Shown here piece after piece: positions 8,652 to 17,725 of a stretch of DNA of 33,371 bases (its first letter is position 1; each line of letters begins with the position of its first letter). Below the pieces are notes generated by a model that did no database searches, was not told where the DNA came from, and saw only the letters and a program-made list of their open reading frames with translations. A program made the position numbers and the translations under genes. This stretch comes from Moorena sp. SIO3I8 (GTDB taxonomy: Bacteria; Cyanobacteriota; Cyanobacteriia; Cyanobacteriales; Coleofasciculaceae). The stretch is from the NCBI RefSeq assembly GCF_010692325.1, contig NZ_JAAHHW010000076.1, positions 1 through 33,371 of the forward strand. The letters run 5' to 3'.

Positions 8652-10001
8652 ATGAATAATACAGAAAAAACTGTTATTGCAGTAACTGGTCATACCAATT
8701 CCGGTAAAACAACTTTGATCAGAACGTTAACCAAGAGCAATGTCGGTCTAGTTGCTGACCAAGCACATGCAACAAAAAAGACTGAAACGATTCCATATGA
8801 GACTATGCAAGCCTGGTTCCTTGATTGTCCAGGTTTTGAGGTTCCAGATTCTTGTTTAGCCTATATGAGAGCTAAAAAACAAGGGCTTTATCCAGAGATA
8901 TTAGCAAACATATTTCCAAATGTTGATAGGATGAAATATGACCTAATAGCAATAGAAGGAGTAGAGCAAGAAGCAGATGTGGTAATATACGTTGTCGATA
9001 CGTTAAATGATGTGCCGGAAACAGGACATGATCAAGAAATTGAACTTTTAAAGGAATTAAATAAGCCGATTATTGGCATTGGAAATAAAAGCATAAAAAG
9101 AAATGAACAGCATGTCGAACGAATAACTCAGTGGGAAGATTTTTTTAAACGAAACCATATCACTAATTACATTATGTTTGATGGTTGGTGGGATGACCCT
9201 TCCAAAGTGACTCGGATTTATAGCTATGTAGAAAATTTATTGTCTGGTCAAAAGAAAGAAAGATATCGCATAGACCTTGCAAATTTCAGAAATAGACAAC
9301 TGGAAATTTTAAGGGAAGCTTCATATTTAATGCATGACTGTATCCAAGGATGCAGCAAAGTCAAAAGACAAAAGGGTATTGATAACACTTCACCAGAAAA
9401 TAATCTCATTGATGAAATACGTAATGAAGTTAAACAGTTATTAGAAGATTTTAATGAAAACGTGTCAAACCTTTATGACTTAGCAGCAGACGATCCACTC
9501 AAAGGAGTTAATGACCTTAACTTTCATAAAAAAAACTTTTCAAAGCCTAAAGATGTAGTTGATGGTGCAGCTGCTGGTACAGGCATTGGGACTGGAATCG
9601 GTGGTGTTATAGGTGGGATAATCGGTTTTATGATTGGATTGCCTGTTGGTGGTGTTGCTGCTGGACCAGCAGCGCTAGTTGGTATACAGGTAGGGGCTAC
9701 TGTTGTTGGTTTATTGGGAGGAAGTATTTGGGCTGTATTATCTGTAAATAACAATATAGAAGTTTCTCTCGATCAAAATGGTAAAAACTTTATAGCTACT
9801 ACTTGCCTAGCAATTATATGGGGAGTGTCTTACCACGGTTACGGAAACAGCCCAACCATAGGAGAGGAAGACATTGTTGGGCTTTTACAAACAATTAAAA
9901 ATTTCCAAGACAACAGATTTATTGTTTGGGATGAACTAAGGAAAAAACAGGTGTTTGAAGAATGTAAACAGTTTTTTGATAAAATAGAAGGTAGATTGTA
10001 A
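8652..10001 (+). CDS. GTPase with DUF3482-like glycine-zipper region
   Basis: A 449-residue TRAFAC-type GTPase. The P loop is GHTNSGKTT (about residues 13-21), the G3 motif is DCPG (about 57-60), and a GNKS near residue 155 stands where NKxD is expected. A second domain of mainly helical, charged sequence leads into a glycine-rich hydrophobic stretch at about 303-365 (repeated GxxxG, for example GTGIGTGIGGVIGG), typical of membrane-inserting glycine zippers. This architecture resembles the GTPase/DUF3482 proteins of other bacteria, whose role is not established. AGGAAAA seven bases before the ATG is a good ribosome site. The start lies nine bases after the 3' end of the broken kinase gene, so the two were probably co-transcribed. 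The insertion upstream could now separate or re-drive this gene. Confidence 0.8.
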   Translation: MNNTEKTVIAVTGHTNSGKTTLIRTLTKSNVGLVADQAHATKKTETIPYETMQAWFLDCPGFEVPDSCLAYMRAKKQGLYPEILANIFPNVDRMKYDLIAIEGVEQEADVVIYVVDTLNDVPETGHDQEIELLKELNKPIIGIGNKSIKRNEQHVERITQWEDFFKRNHITNYIMFDGWWDDPSKVTRIYSYVENLLSGQKKERYRIDLANFRNRQLEILREASYLMHDCIQGCSKVKRQKGIDNTSPENNLIDEIRNEVKQLLEDFNENVSNLYDLAADDPLKGVNDLNFHKKNFSKPKDVVDGAAAGTGIGTGIGGVIGGIIGFMIGLPVGGVAAGPAALVGIQVGATVVGLLGGSIWAVLSVNNNIEVSLDQNGKNFIATTCLAIIWGVSYHGYGNSPTIGEEDIVGLLQTIKNFQDNRFIVWDELRKKQVFEECKQFFDKIEGRL

Positions 10002-10017
10002 GGTGAAATGTGTAGCA

Positions 10018-10088
10018 AAGGGAGCAGGGAGTAGGGAGTAGGGAGTAGGGAACAGGGAACAGGGAATAGGCAATAGGCAATAGGGAAT
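10018..10088 (+). repeat. GGGAGTA / GGGAACA heptamer repeats
   Basis: Tandem heptamers (GGGAGTA, GGGAACA, GGCAATA) lie directly after the GTPase gene. A short block of GAGAGCT repeats ending GCTGAATGCTTAC follows at about 10124-10162; that end motif belongs to the dispersed inverted-repeat family seen at 20521-20706. Confidence 0.8.
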
Positions 10089-10221
10089 TTTGTGTACCTC
10101 ATTAGGCTATAAGCCGCTATATTCAACAGCTGAGAGCTGAGAGCTGAGAGCTGAATGCTTACTTGCTCCCTAAAACCCAGAACTAAATTACCTAAAACGT
10201 GCTGATAACTGCGATAAAAGC

Positions 10222-11124
10222 CTAAATAAAATCCTGAATCACTGCTGTTACCGCTTCATGATACTCTTCAGAAATACCTAAAGTTCCAGCTAATCGAACG
10301 GTTTGCACCTGTTCTAACTCCGCCATTGCTATCATTTCGGCTTTTGACTTAGGTGGTGCATTTTCCGCTAATATAATTAATACGGGGATCGGCACAGAAT
10401 CTAAAAGCTGCAAAAATTCCTCCCGATTAGCTACAGGATCGATTGCGCCAGTAACAAACGCAGCAGGGGCATATCTGCCGCCATCTTTGGAAGTAATTTG
10501 ATGTTTTTGGGCGATAAATTCCGGAGTTAGTTTGGTTTCATCCACATAGACGTGGCGTTTATACATCAAGCGCAGAAACGAAGGAGTAGTGTTGAGATAG
10601 TATAGAGTCTGACCTAACCAAGGCGATCGCACTAGGTTTTTTACTCCGTTTCTCACTCCATCGGGTAAACCCATTACTCTTAACGGTCCTTTCCAAGTGG
10701 GAGCCACTAAAATTAGTTTAGAAATACTATCTGGATTATCTTGGGCAAACTTTAAAGCGTATCCCGAAGCATGACCGGCAGCCATTAAAATTATTGAGCT
10801 ATTATTAAAAACAGATTTAACAAAATCTGCTAATAACTGGTAAAATAATACGGGATTGTAATCCACAGGAGGGCATTGAGACTCGCCAAATCCCAACCAA
10901 TCTAGAACGGTAACGTGATAGTTTTTAGCCAGTAGATTGGCAATACCTTTCATTTCGGTGCGACTAGAAACGGTACTAAAAGCAGGGAGTAACAGTACCG
11001 GGTTTCCTGCACCGATGGTTTCGTAGACCACTTGATAGTGTTTGTCTTGCCAATTCCAGTTGTAGAAATTTTTGGTACCGCCAATACCAGAGTTAAGCTC
11101 AGTGGGATTAGTTGTTGTAGTCAT
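10222..11124 (-). CDS. alpha/beta-hydrolase fold protein lacking the usual nucleophile serine
   Basis: A 300-residue protein with the alpha/beta-hydrolase pattern: strand and oxyanion region PVLLLPAFSTVSSRTEM near residue 60, VTVLDWLGFGES, the nucleophile elbow region AAGHASGYALKFA near 118, a late strand PVLIILAEN, and a C-terminal EEYHEAV whose His fits the catalytic base. The elbow reads G-H-A-S-G, so alanine stands at the position normally held by the nucleophilic Ser; a serine follows one residue later. Either the adjacent Ser is used, or the protein is a non-hydrolytic member. I recall similar cyanobacterial proteins with Ala-rich elbows but cannot check. It is transcribed divergently from the exoprotein remnant. 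Substrate unknown. Confidence 0.8.
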   Translation of the reverse strand: MTTTTNPTELNSGIGGTKNFYNWNWQDKHYQVVYETIGAGNPVLLLPAFSTVSSRTEMKGIANLLAKNYHVTVLDWLGFGESQCPPVDYNPVLFYQLLADFVKSVFNNSSIILMAAGHASGYALKFAQDNPDSISKLILVAPTWKGPLRVMGLPDGVRNGVKNLVRSPWLGQTLYYLNTTPSFLRLMYKRHVYVDETKLTPEFIAQKHQITSKDGGRYAPAAFVTGAIDPVANREEFLQLLDSVPIPVLIILAENAPPKSKAEMIAMAELEQVQTVRLAGTLGISEEYHEAVTAVIQDFI

Positions 11125-11199
11125 AGTGATAGGGCTGCATCTGATATTTGTAAATCTATAACTAAAAGAAGTGTGGTGATATCGGGATATCGAGAGATA

Positions 11200-11628
11200 G
11201 GGGATATTTTTAGTAATGAAACAAGGGGTTCAGCAGGGAACCTAAAGATTGAAGCTAATTCCATCTTCCTTAACAACGAGGGAATCATCGCAGCAGAAAC
11301 AGCAGGAGACCAAGGCAATATTAGGCTGCAAGCTGTTGATATCCGACTGCGTAACCAAGTTTACCACCGACTCGAGAGGATCCAGTGATTAATGCCCACA
11401 GAACAGTGAGGTGGCGAACTCGTCCTGGGTTAGCCAGCAGCAGACAACAATTACGGCAATTACAGCAGCAACAATCATCAGTGATATCCCCTCAACCTCC
11501 CCAAGACAAAAAAGTGATTATTGAAGCCCAAGGCTGGGTCAGAGCAAAGGATGGCACGATTATTCTGACTGCGCAACCGTTTAGGGGTACTCCTGTTGAT
11601 CAGATATTTTCTAATCTTGATTGCCATT
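11200..11628 (+). pseudogene. remains of a two-partner-secretion (filamentous haemagglutinin-type) exoprotein
   Basis: Two pieces in different frames are visible. 11206-11375 reads GNLKIEANSIFLNNEGIIAA then GDQGNIRLQAVDIRLRNQ, the strand-turn repeat of FHA/TPS beta-helices. 11385-11628 ends with KVIIEAQGWVRAKDGTIILT, the conserved closing motif of cyanobacterial FHA-type exoproteins. The N-terminal secretion domain and most of the helix are missing, and the end runs into a GGGAGTC repeat. There is no functional start. It is clearly a deletion remnant of a gene that was probably several kilobases long. Confidence 0.75.
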
Positions 11629-11662
11629 CGGGAGTCGGGAGTCGGGAGTCGGGAGTCGGGAA
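11629..11662 (+). repeat. GGGAGTC heptamer repeat
   Basis: Nearly five heptamer copies sit exactly where the exoprotein remnant loses homology. A junction at a simple repeat suggests slippage or recombination at the repeat. Confidence 0.85.
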
Positions 11663-11765
11663 TAGAAATTGTCTTAACCTTTACTTCGACTGCTATAACC
11701 TGCTTCGACTGCTTAAGGAACTGGAGCTGACAACGGTAACGAGAATTGTATTAGTTGAATTTGAT

Positions 11766-11838
11766 GCGATCGCGTAGCGGCTCTAAAAGAGCATCGCTAA
11801 CTGATTGCGATCGCGTAGCGGCTCTAAAAGAGCATTGC
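11766..11838 (+). repeat. two tandem HIP1-anchored palindromic repeats
   Basis: Two successive copies of GCGATCGCGTAGCGGCTCT followed by AAAAGAGCAT(C/T)GC, the same family as 5895-5944. A partial third, TAGCGCTACGCG, follows. Confidence 0.8.
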
Positions 11839-11908
11839 TATAGCGCTACGCGCAAGGCAGAAAGCAGAAGGCAGAAGTTGGCTCTAACAAAGTTTTAGAG
11901 GTAAGAGC

Positions 11909-12082
<174 letters not shown>

Positions 12083-12180
12083 CTACTTGCTCTGATCAAC
12101 TGACCTATTTTATTGAAATATTCTGGCTTTGGATAGCAAGCAAAAGAGGAGGTAAACAGGATTTTTACCTGATCCGAGTT

Positions 12181-12282
12181 CCCGATTCCCGATTCCCGAT
12201 TCCCGATTCCCGATTCCCGATTTCCGATTCCCGATTCCCGATTCCCGATTCCCGATTCCCGATTCCCGATTCCCGATTCCCT
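12181..12282 (+). repeat. CCGATTC heptamer array (about 14 copies)
   Basis: This is the longest heptamer array in the window, with one variant unit (CCGATTT). Read on the minus strand it gives repeated RESGIGN in an open frame, which is a repeat artefact. It separates the formaldehyde dehydrogenase stub from map. The rest of 12074-12418 holds nothing recognisable. Confidence 0.95.
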
Positions 12283-12418
12283 AAAATCCACAATATACTT
12301 CATTTATTGCTCTCATGCCAACCCGCGTTAATTAGGGATCCTATTATTGTACAATTAAAAAAACCACAAATAGTATAATTTTTCCCAGGTTTTGGGGTAA
12401 TTGACGGAATAAAAACTC

Positions 12419-13207
12419 ATGGCAGCTGAAAGAATTGTGCTCTTATCCAGTAGAGAAATAGCTAAAATGCGTCTTGCTGGACGCTTAGCCACTGCACTCT
12501 TAGACCATTTAGAACCCATGGTTAAGCCAGGGGTAAGCACCCTAGAGATTAATGATGAAGCTGAGCGTTGGACAAAAGAGCATGGAGCAATCAGTGCTCC
12601 CTTAGGCTACCAGGGCTTTCCTAAATCTATCTGTACCAGTATCAATGAAGTTGTTTGTCACGGTATCCCTAACGGTAAGCAAATCCTTAAAGATGGGGAC
12701 ATCATTAATATTGACGTAACACCAAAGCTGGATGGATATCACGGGGATACCTCTAGAACCTTTTTTGTTGGGACCCCCTCACCCCTAGCAAAAAAGCTGG
12801 TGGAAGTTACTGAAGAATGTATGATGCGGGGCATTGCTGAGGTCAAGCCAGGAGCAAGGGTTGGTGATATTGGTGCTGCTATCCAAGAGTATGCCGAGTC
12901 CAACGGCTTTTCCGTAGTGCGAGACTTTGTTGGACACGGGATTAGCAAGATTTTCCATACAGCTCCCCAAATTCCTCACTATGGCACCCGAGGGAAAGGA
13001 AAACGCCTCCGGGCTGGGATGGTTTTCACTATCGAGCCCATGATTAACGAAGGTACCCACGAAGTGGAGATATTAGCTGATAAGTGGACAGCTGTAACAC
13101 GCGATCGCAAACTTTCTGCCCAATTTGAACACACTATAGTTGTCACCCCTGACGGTGTAGAGATTCTCACCTTGCCAGAACAAGAAATCCAGAGTAAATC
13201 TGCTTAA
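12419..13207 (+). CDS. map: type I methionine aminopeptidase
   Basis: Removes the initiator methionine from nascent proteins in the cytosol. The 262 residues match the normal bacterial type I length, with the pita-bread fold and all five metal ligands: Asp99 (NIDVTP), Asp110 (HGDTSR), His173 (GHGISKIFH), Glu206 (TIEPM) and Glu237 (FEHT). The substrate-site His in VCHGIP is also present. There is no N-terminal SH3/zinc extension. The ATG at 12419 lacks a strong ribosome site. The gene appears monocistronic. Cyanobacteria often carry several map paralogues, so this may not be the only one. Confidence 0.97.
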   Translation: MAAERIVLLSSREIAKMRLAGRLATALLDHLEPMVKPGVSTLEINDEAERWTKEHGAISAPLGYQGFPKSICTSINEVVCHGIPNGKQILKDGDIINIDVTPKLDGYHGDTSRTFFVGTPSPLAKKLVEVTEECMMRGIAEVKPGARVGDIGAAIQEYAESNGFSVVRDFVGHGISKIFHTAPQIPHYGTRGKGKRLRAGMVFTIEPMINEGTHEVEILADKWTAVTRDRKLSAQFEHTIVVTPDGVEILTLPEQEIQSKSA

Positions 13208-13410
13208 GTCTTAATGGACATTTACTGAAAATCGAGCTTAAACTGTGAGATATAAGCAATAAAAGCAGGCACACTATCTGGGTAACAATTCTTAAGAGTA
13301 TTTCTAAAGAAAGTTAGCCTCCTGCTCAGGAAATTAGCAAGTGGTGAACCCTATGATGGGTGACACCTCGGTTTTGCTGTGTTCTTAAGCGTTTTGGGTA
13401 ATCCTAAATT

Positions 13411-15606
13411 ATGGCAACTCTATACGTCTATCCAGCTACTGGAAGTGATAGCGCTGATGGTAGCGAATCTACGCCCTTTAAAACTATTACCAAAGCCTTC
13501 GAGTCAGCTGGTTCAGGTGACGAGATTCAACTAAAACCTGGTACTTATAATACAGCCAGTGGTGAAACCTTTCCGCTGAAAGCTCCCTCCGGTGTACAAA
13601 TTATAGGTGATGAAGCAAACAAAGGCAAGGACATCTTAATTGAAGGCAATGGGTTGTTCAACACCCGTTTCGGTGGTGGTCAAAACGTGACCCTTATCCT
13701 AGCTAAGGATACCGAACTCAGGGGAGTAACAATGACCAATCGGGAGCGCCGAGGCACTGGTGCCTGGATTGAGTCTGGTAGTCCTGTTGTTGCTAATTGT
13801 ACCTTCAAAGAGTGCAATCGTGAAGGGGTTAATGTCACAGGTGAGGCCACACCAGAAGTTAAAGATAATAATTTCATTGGTAGTGGTATAGAGGGTCAAG
13901 GGATATCGATTACCAGGGATGCCAAAGGGAACATCCAAGGGAATACCTGTAAAAAAATGGGTAATGGCATTGCTGTTGATAGTAATGCAGCGCCAAGGCT
14001 GGTCGAGAACCAAACCTCTGAAAACATCTTTGGGATAGTGGTTTCTGGGGACGCTCGACCGATACTGCGTAAGAATCGGATGGAAAACAACGACAGATTT
14101 GGTCTGTCAGTTTCGGGCAAGGGTTTGCCAGATTTGGGAACCACAGGAGACCCAGGGAAAAACGTACTGCGTAACAACGGTGAGTTTGATTTAAAAAATT
14201 ACACCACGGTTAAGCTGATTTCAGTGGGCAATTTTTTAGTTGCCTCAAAAGTCAGTGGTCCGGTTCAAATTGATGACGCGATCACTAAGGTGCCTCCAAC
14301 ACCTACTCCATCTCCAACACCTACTCCATCTCCAACACCTACTCCATCTCCAACACCTACTCCATCTCCAACACCTACTCCATCTCCAACACCTACTCCA
14401 TCTCCAACACCTACTCCATCTCCAACTAAAAAGTTAACTGATATTGCCGGTCATTGGGCAGAGGATTTCATCAAGGGATTGTACAGTAAAGGATACATTA
14501 GTGGCTTCCCTGATGGCACCTTTCAGCCAGAAAAAACAATGACCCGTGCTGAATATGCGGCCTTGTTGGTCAACGCTTTCAATCCTTCAGCTGAAAGGGA
14601 TGCCAAGGATTTCAGTGATGTTGCTTCCAATTATTGGGCTTACGAAAAGATTAAACAAGCCTATCGTGGTGGATTCCTGTCTGGCTACCCTGGGGGGACA
14701 TTCAAACCCGCAGACAAGGTCCAACGTGCCCAAATAATTGTTTCACTAGTGAATGGGTTAGACTTAACGGCTGCTAGTCCCAATGCCTTACAAGCCTATG
14801 ATGACAGCGGTTCCATTCCTACCTACGCCATTGAGGCTGTCAAAACCGCAACCAAAAAAGAAATTATCGTAAATCACAGCAATCTCAGGCAACTCAACCC
14901 CACTCGCAATGCTACCCGTGCTGAAGTAGCTGCCATGGTTTATCAAGCCTTGGTGGATGCTGGAACAGTCAGCGCCATTACTAATCAATATATTGTCAAA
15001 TTTGACGACGACGGGATACCCACATTCGCAGACATTCAAAACCACTGGGCGAAAGAGTTTATTCAAGGATTGTTGGCAGAAGGTATGATTTCAGGTGTTG
15101 ACAACAGTAACTTTAAACCTAACGATAAGATCAACCGTGCTCAATATGCTGCCTTGATTAGCAAAGCCTTCAACCCTGCACCGAAAGCGGAAAGGCCAGC
15201 CAAGCAATTCAAAGATGTCAGTGATAAGTCTTGGGCTAAGGATGCAATTCAAAAAGCCTATCGCGGTGGATTCCTCTCTGGTTACGCTAATGGCAACTTC
15301 GGACAAGCCGATAATGTTAAGCGAGCGGATGTGATTGTTTCCTTAGTAAATGGTTTGGGTTTAAACGAATCAGATCCCAATGCTTTGGATCTCTATGATG
15401 ACAAAGGAGATATTCCCAGCTATGCCACAGATCAAGTAATAACCGCTACTAAAAAACTGATTGTGGTCAATTCCCCTGACCAGAGGAAACTCAATCCGGT
15501 GCGTGAGGCCACTCGTGGTGAGGTAGCTGCGATGGTTTATCAGGCTTTGCTGGATCAGGGCACACTAACCGCTGCTGTGAATAGTGAGTACATTGTGGTT
15601 GGTTGA
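13411..15606 (+). CDS. beta-helix (DUF1565-like) protein with PTPTPS linker and SLH domains
   Basis: A 731-residue surface-type protein. Residues 1-290 form a right-handed parallel beta-helix of the DUF1565/pectate-lyase-like kind (opening [20 protein letters not shown], then many G-N-x-x-x-x-N turns). Seven exact PTPTPS repeats (about residues 296-337) make a flexible linker. The rest is two blocks of three S-layer-homology domains, with signatures such as [31 protein letters not shown] and [17 protein letters not shown] domains bind cell-wall-linked polysaccharide, so the product should sit at the outer surface. Oddly, no signal peptide is present and no better upstream start is evident, so export would need a leaderless route or a misplaced start. 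Catalysis by the helix is not shown. A terminator follows 58 bases after the stop. Confidence 0.9.
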   Translation: MATLYVYPATGSDSADGSESTPFKTITKAFESAGSGDEIQLKPGTYNTASGETFPLKAPSGVQIIGDEANKGKDILIEGNGLFNTRFGGGQNVTLILAKDTELRGVTMTNRERRGTGAWIESGSPVVANCTFKECNREGVNVTGEATPEVKDNNFIGSGIEGQGISITRDAKGNIQGNTCKKMGNGIAVDSNAAPRLVENQTSENIFGIVVSGDARPILRKNRMENNDRFGLSVSGKGLPDLGTTGDPGKNVLRNNGEFDLKNYTTVKLISVGNFLVASKVSGPVQIDDAITKVPPTPTPSPTPTPSPTPTPSPTPTPSPTPTPSPTPTPSPTPTPSPTKKLTDIAGHWAEDFIKGLYSKGYISGFPDGTFQPEKTMTRAEYAALLVNAFNPSAERDAKDFSDVASNYWAYEKIKQAYRGGFLSGYPGGTFKPADKVQRAQIIVSLVNGLDLTAASPNALQAYDDSGSIPTYAIEAVKTATKKEIIVNHSNLRQLNPTRNATRAEVAAMVYQALVDAGTVSAITNQYIVKFDDDGIPTFADIQNHWAKEFIQGLLAEGMISGVDNSNFKPNDKINRAQYAALISKAFNPAPKAERPAKQFKDVSDKSWAKDAIQKAYRGGFLSGYANGNFGQADNVKRADVIVSLVNGLGLNESDPNALDLYDDKGDIPSYATDQVITATKKLIVVNSPDQRKLNPVREATRGEVAAMVYQALLDQGTLTAAVNSEYIVVG
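14296..14421 (+). repeat. seven exact 18 bp repeats encoding PTPTPS
   Basis: CCAACACCTACTCCATCT is repeated seven times with no mismatch, inside the SLH protein gene. Perfect identity at the DNA level implies recent expansion or ongoing slippage; copy number probably varies among strains without shifting the frame. Confidence 0.95.
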
Positions 15607-15663
15607 TTTATAGTTTCGATCTCACGGGAGTTAGATCAACTAAATCTTTCTGAAAACATCGGT

Positions 15664-15690
15664 AGCCTGCTGAGTGCAGGCTTTTTTTTG
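15664..15690 (+). terminator. intrinsic terminator of the SLH gene
   Basis: Perfect 7 bp stem AGCCTGC / GCAGGCT with a TGAGT loop, followed by eight T residues. Confidence 0.92.
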
Positions 15691-16075
15691 TATAGCGCCA
15701 TAGCTGTAAGCGATTGACCGTAGGTCACGCTACGCGATGGTCCAATGGAGCCGCTACGCGATCGCATTTCGATTTAGCTATCAGCTATCAGCTAAAGGCT
15801 GACGGCTGAATGCTTATGACGGCTGAATGCTTATGACGGCTGAATGCTTACCAGAGAACAGGGAACAATGATTTTCCAAGAACCGATCAGAGGTACAAAT
15901 CATGCATAACAATCGTAGAGCGATGCTCTTAAGGCCAAAGGCCACGCGGGGCGCGTTCAGAGCCGCTACGCGATCGCTTACAGTCAATTTTATTCCCCCT
16001 ACTCCCTACTCCCTACTCCCTACTCCCTAAAACCTAGGAAGAAAGTACCTCACAGCACTTGAGAACTCCTATAGT
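15691..16075. repeat. spacer filled with dispersed repeats
   Basis: Contents are HIP1-anchored palindromes in inverse orientation (about 15749-15765 and 15918-15977), three tandem GACGGCTGAATGCTTAT units (about 15799-15851) related to the inverted-repeat family at 20521-20706, and a TACTCCC heptamer run (about 15998-16029). No gene seen. Confidence 0.7.
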
Positions 16076-16699
16076 TCACATCACTACCAATTCAGCAATG
16101 CGCTTGAGAATCCTAAGCACATTATACCAGTCATTGCCACGATAGAGGGTAAACTCATCGGAAAGAGCATACATCGGTCTACCGGATTTGGTTAGTTTCA
16201 AAAACCGGAAATTAGTACCATTAGTCACCAAGCCAAAACTAGGGCGCAACTGATTAGGATTAGCCATCATGTAGGTCAATGCCTGAGGAATTGCTGACTT
16301 GAGAGAGAATCCAGCTTGTTTTGACTCAATCACTAATACCCAAAACTGGTCTTGTAGCACCAGCACATCAATACGCCCTCGCAGGATTTCGTGCTCCTCA
16401 ACAGCGGAAATCTCTATTGCAGCCTCTGTCTTGAGGTGAAAGGGAGAACCATAAAAGCCCGCTAGTCCTAACAAGGGAGACAGCACTACCATTTTGACAA
16501 TGTCTTCCACCATCGGATACTGTTCCAGGTATAGCATGTGAGCCTTAATTTGCTCTAAGGACTGCCGTTCAGTGTCGCTAAGTTCTGGTAACTCGTCCTG
16601 CCACTCTCGGAAAAATTGGTCATCCTCTGCTGGGGTGAGGTCAAATTTGACCTTCACATCATGCAAGGTAAGTTCTGTTACTTGAATCGTCTTCACCAT
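16076..16699 (-). CDS. PD-(D/E)XK nuclease-fold protein, type I restriction R-subunit N-terminal-like
   Basis: A 207-residue single-domain protein resembling the HsdR_N type domain. After a helical N-terminal half it has the nuclease core GRIDVLVLQDQFWVLVIESK (about residues 107-126): Asp in RIDV and E-S-K give the D...ExK metal site. FGLVTNGTNFRFLKL further on is the following strand pair. The helicase and specificity parts of a true restriction enzyme are absent and no methylase is adjacent, so this is not a restriction system as it stands. Such stand-alone proteins are common and uncharacterised in cyanobacteria. Roles in repair or mobile-element control are conjecture. ATG start at 16699; no operon partner is evident. 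Confidence 0.75.
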   Translation of the reverse strand: MVKTIQVTELTLHDVKVKFDLTPAEDDQFFREWQDELPELSDTERQSLEQIKAHMLYLEQYPMVEDIVKMVVLSPLLGLAGFYGSPFHLKTEAAIEISAVEEHEILRGRIDVLVLQDQFWVLVIESKQAGFSLKSAIPQALTYMMANPNQLRPSFGLVTNGTNFRFLKLTKSGRPMYALSDEFTLYRGNDWYNVLRILKRIAELVVM

Positions 16700-16785
16700 C
16701 AGGATTGAGCCAAGGTCTGTCTTAACTTCTTGGAAAACCTATGATCGCCGACCGCGAAAGCTAGTTAGGGCTTACCACTAGTTTG

Positions 16786-16980
16786 TCAGTTAGACTTCCC
16801 ATAGCTCCAGGCTCGACCTACTAATGCGATCGCTAAAATCACCGTTGGAGCCAGGATACCAATCAACCCATTAACGGATGTAGCGGGAATGGGTACACTG
16901 GGAGCAACGTATTTAATAATAACAGCTATTATCGTGGATAGGATTACGAGTTTGATAATGAAGGTTAGCTGATTATCCAT
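16786..16980 (-). CDS. small two-helix membrane protein, hypothetical
   Basis: A 64-residue protein with two hydrophobic segments (about residues 7-28 and 38-55) joined by a Pro-rich turn (APSVPIPATS) and a short basic tail. Two membrane helices are all that can be inferred. It lies upstream of, and on the opposite strand to, the nuclease-like gene's neighbour at 17045. No known family recognised. Confidence 0.6.
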   Translation of the reverse strand: MDNQLTFIIKLVILSTIIAVIIKYVAPSVPIPATSVNGLIGILAPTVILAIALVGRAWSYGKSN

Positions 16981-17044
16981 GTTGCCATTGCCCTATTGCT
17001 ATTACTATATTATTGCCATTGGTGAATAACCACTAGGTAATGTC

Positions 17045-17491
17045 ATGATAAGAGGTAAAACTACCAAGTCATGGGGTTTGAGCGATTATCAAGGCAAGCT
17101 ACGGATGAAACAGCATGTGAAAAACACTAAATCTACCGAAAATCAAGATATTCAGCGCCTACAGCTATTTATTTACCTTGTCCCCATCTTTGGCTTGTTT
17201 CCAGCACTGTGGACAGTGTACCACTCTCAGGGAACCAGAGAGGAAAAAACCGTCAGTCGCTTGTCGGTCACCTTGGCCTTTGGTTGGTTGCTAGGGTACA
17301 GTTTATTATCAGCAGGAGCACAATTGTCGGAATTTTGGACATTACGCTTGCTGTTTCTCAATGCTATGCTGACATCTGGCTATTTTCTGGTCAGTTTCGC
17401 TGTGATGGTGCGCTTATGGCAGCGCCAGTCACCACGCTTGCCTGGGATTAGCCGGATCTCTGAAGGAATCCTGGGCAAGTATTTGTCCTAG
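17045..17491 (+). CDS. hypothetical membrane protein
   Basis: 148 residues from ATG 17045, or 128 from the in-frame ATG at 17105, which starts MKQHVKNTK and has AAGG upstream; either could be real. Three to four hydrophobic helices are visible (LFIYLVPIFGLFPALWTVY, LSVTLAFGWLLGYSLLSAGA, LLFLNAMLTSGYFLVSFAVM). The N terminus is basic and faces the cytosol by the positive-inside rule. It precedes the LytR-CpsA-Psr gene by 234 bp on the same strand, so an envelope role is possible but unproven. Confidence 0.65.
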   Translation: MIRGKTTKSWGLSDYQGKLRMKQHVKNTKSTENQDIQRLQLFIYLVPIFGLFPALWTVYHSQGTREEKTVSRLSVTLAFGWLLGYSLLSAGAQLSEFWTLRLLFLNAMLTSGYFLVSFAVMVRLWQRQSPRLPGISRISEGILGKYLS

Positions 17492-17725
17492 TTTAGGGGT
17501 TTACTAAAAGAAATAATGTACTCTAATGATGGTTTTGACTGAAGGATTGGGCAAGGTTGATCGAAAATTTACCTGATCAGGCAGCAACCTGTTATAAAAC
17601 CTGCTATAGAGTATTAATACTAAACCTTAAGATGGAAGATCCAGGTCAACCATGTGAAACCGGTCAGGAGTGAATAGTCTTCTTCTGTCAATACCATCCC
17701 TATTGCCTGTGTGTGAGGAAGCCCA

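Noticed and set aside
9524-10126. Minus-strand Pro-rich and Leu/Pro-rich frames over the GTPase 3' end and repeats
   Set aside because: Antisense to the glycine zipper and to heptamer repeats; composition explained by those.
16076-16699. Active type I restriction system
   Set aside because: Only an R-subunit N-terminal-like domain is present; no helicase, specificity or methylase gene nearby.
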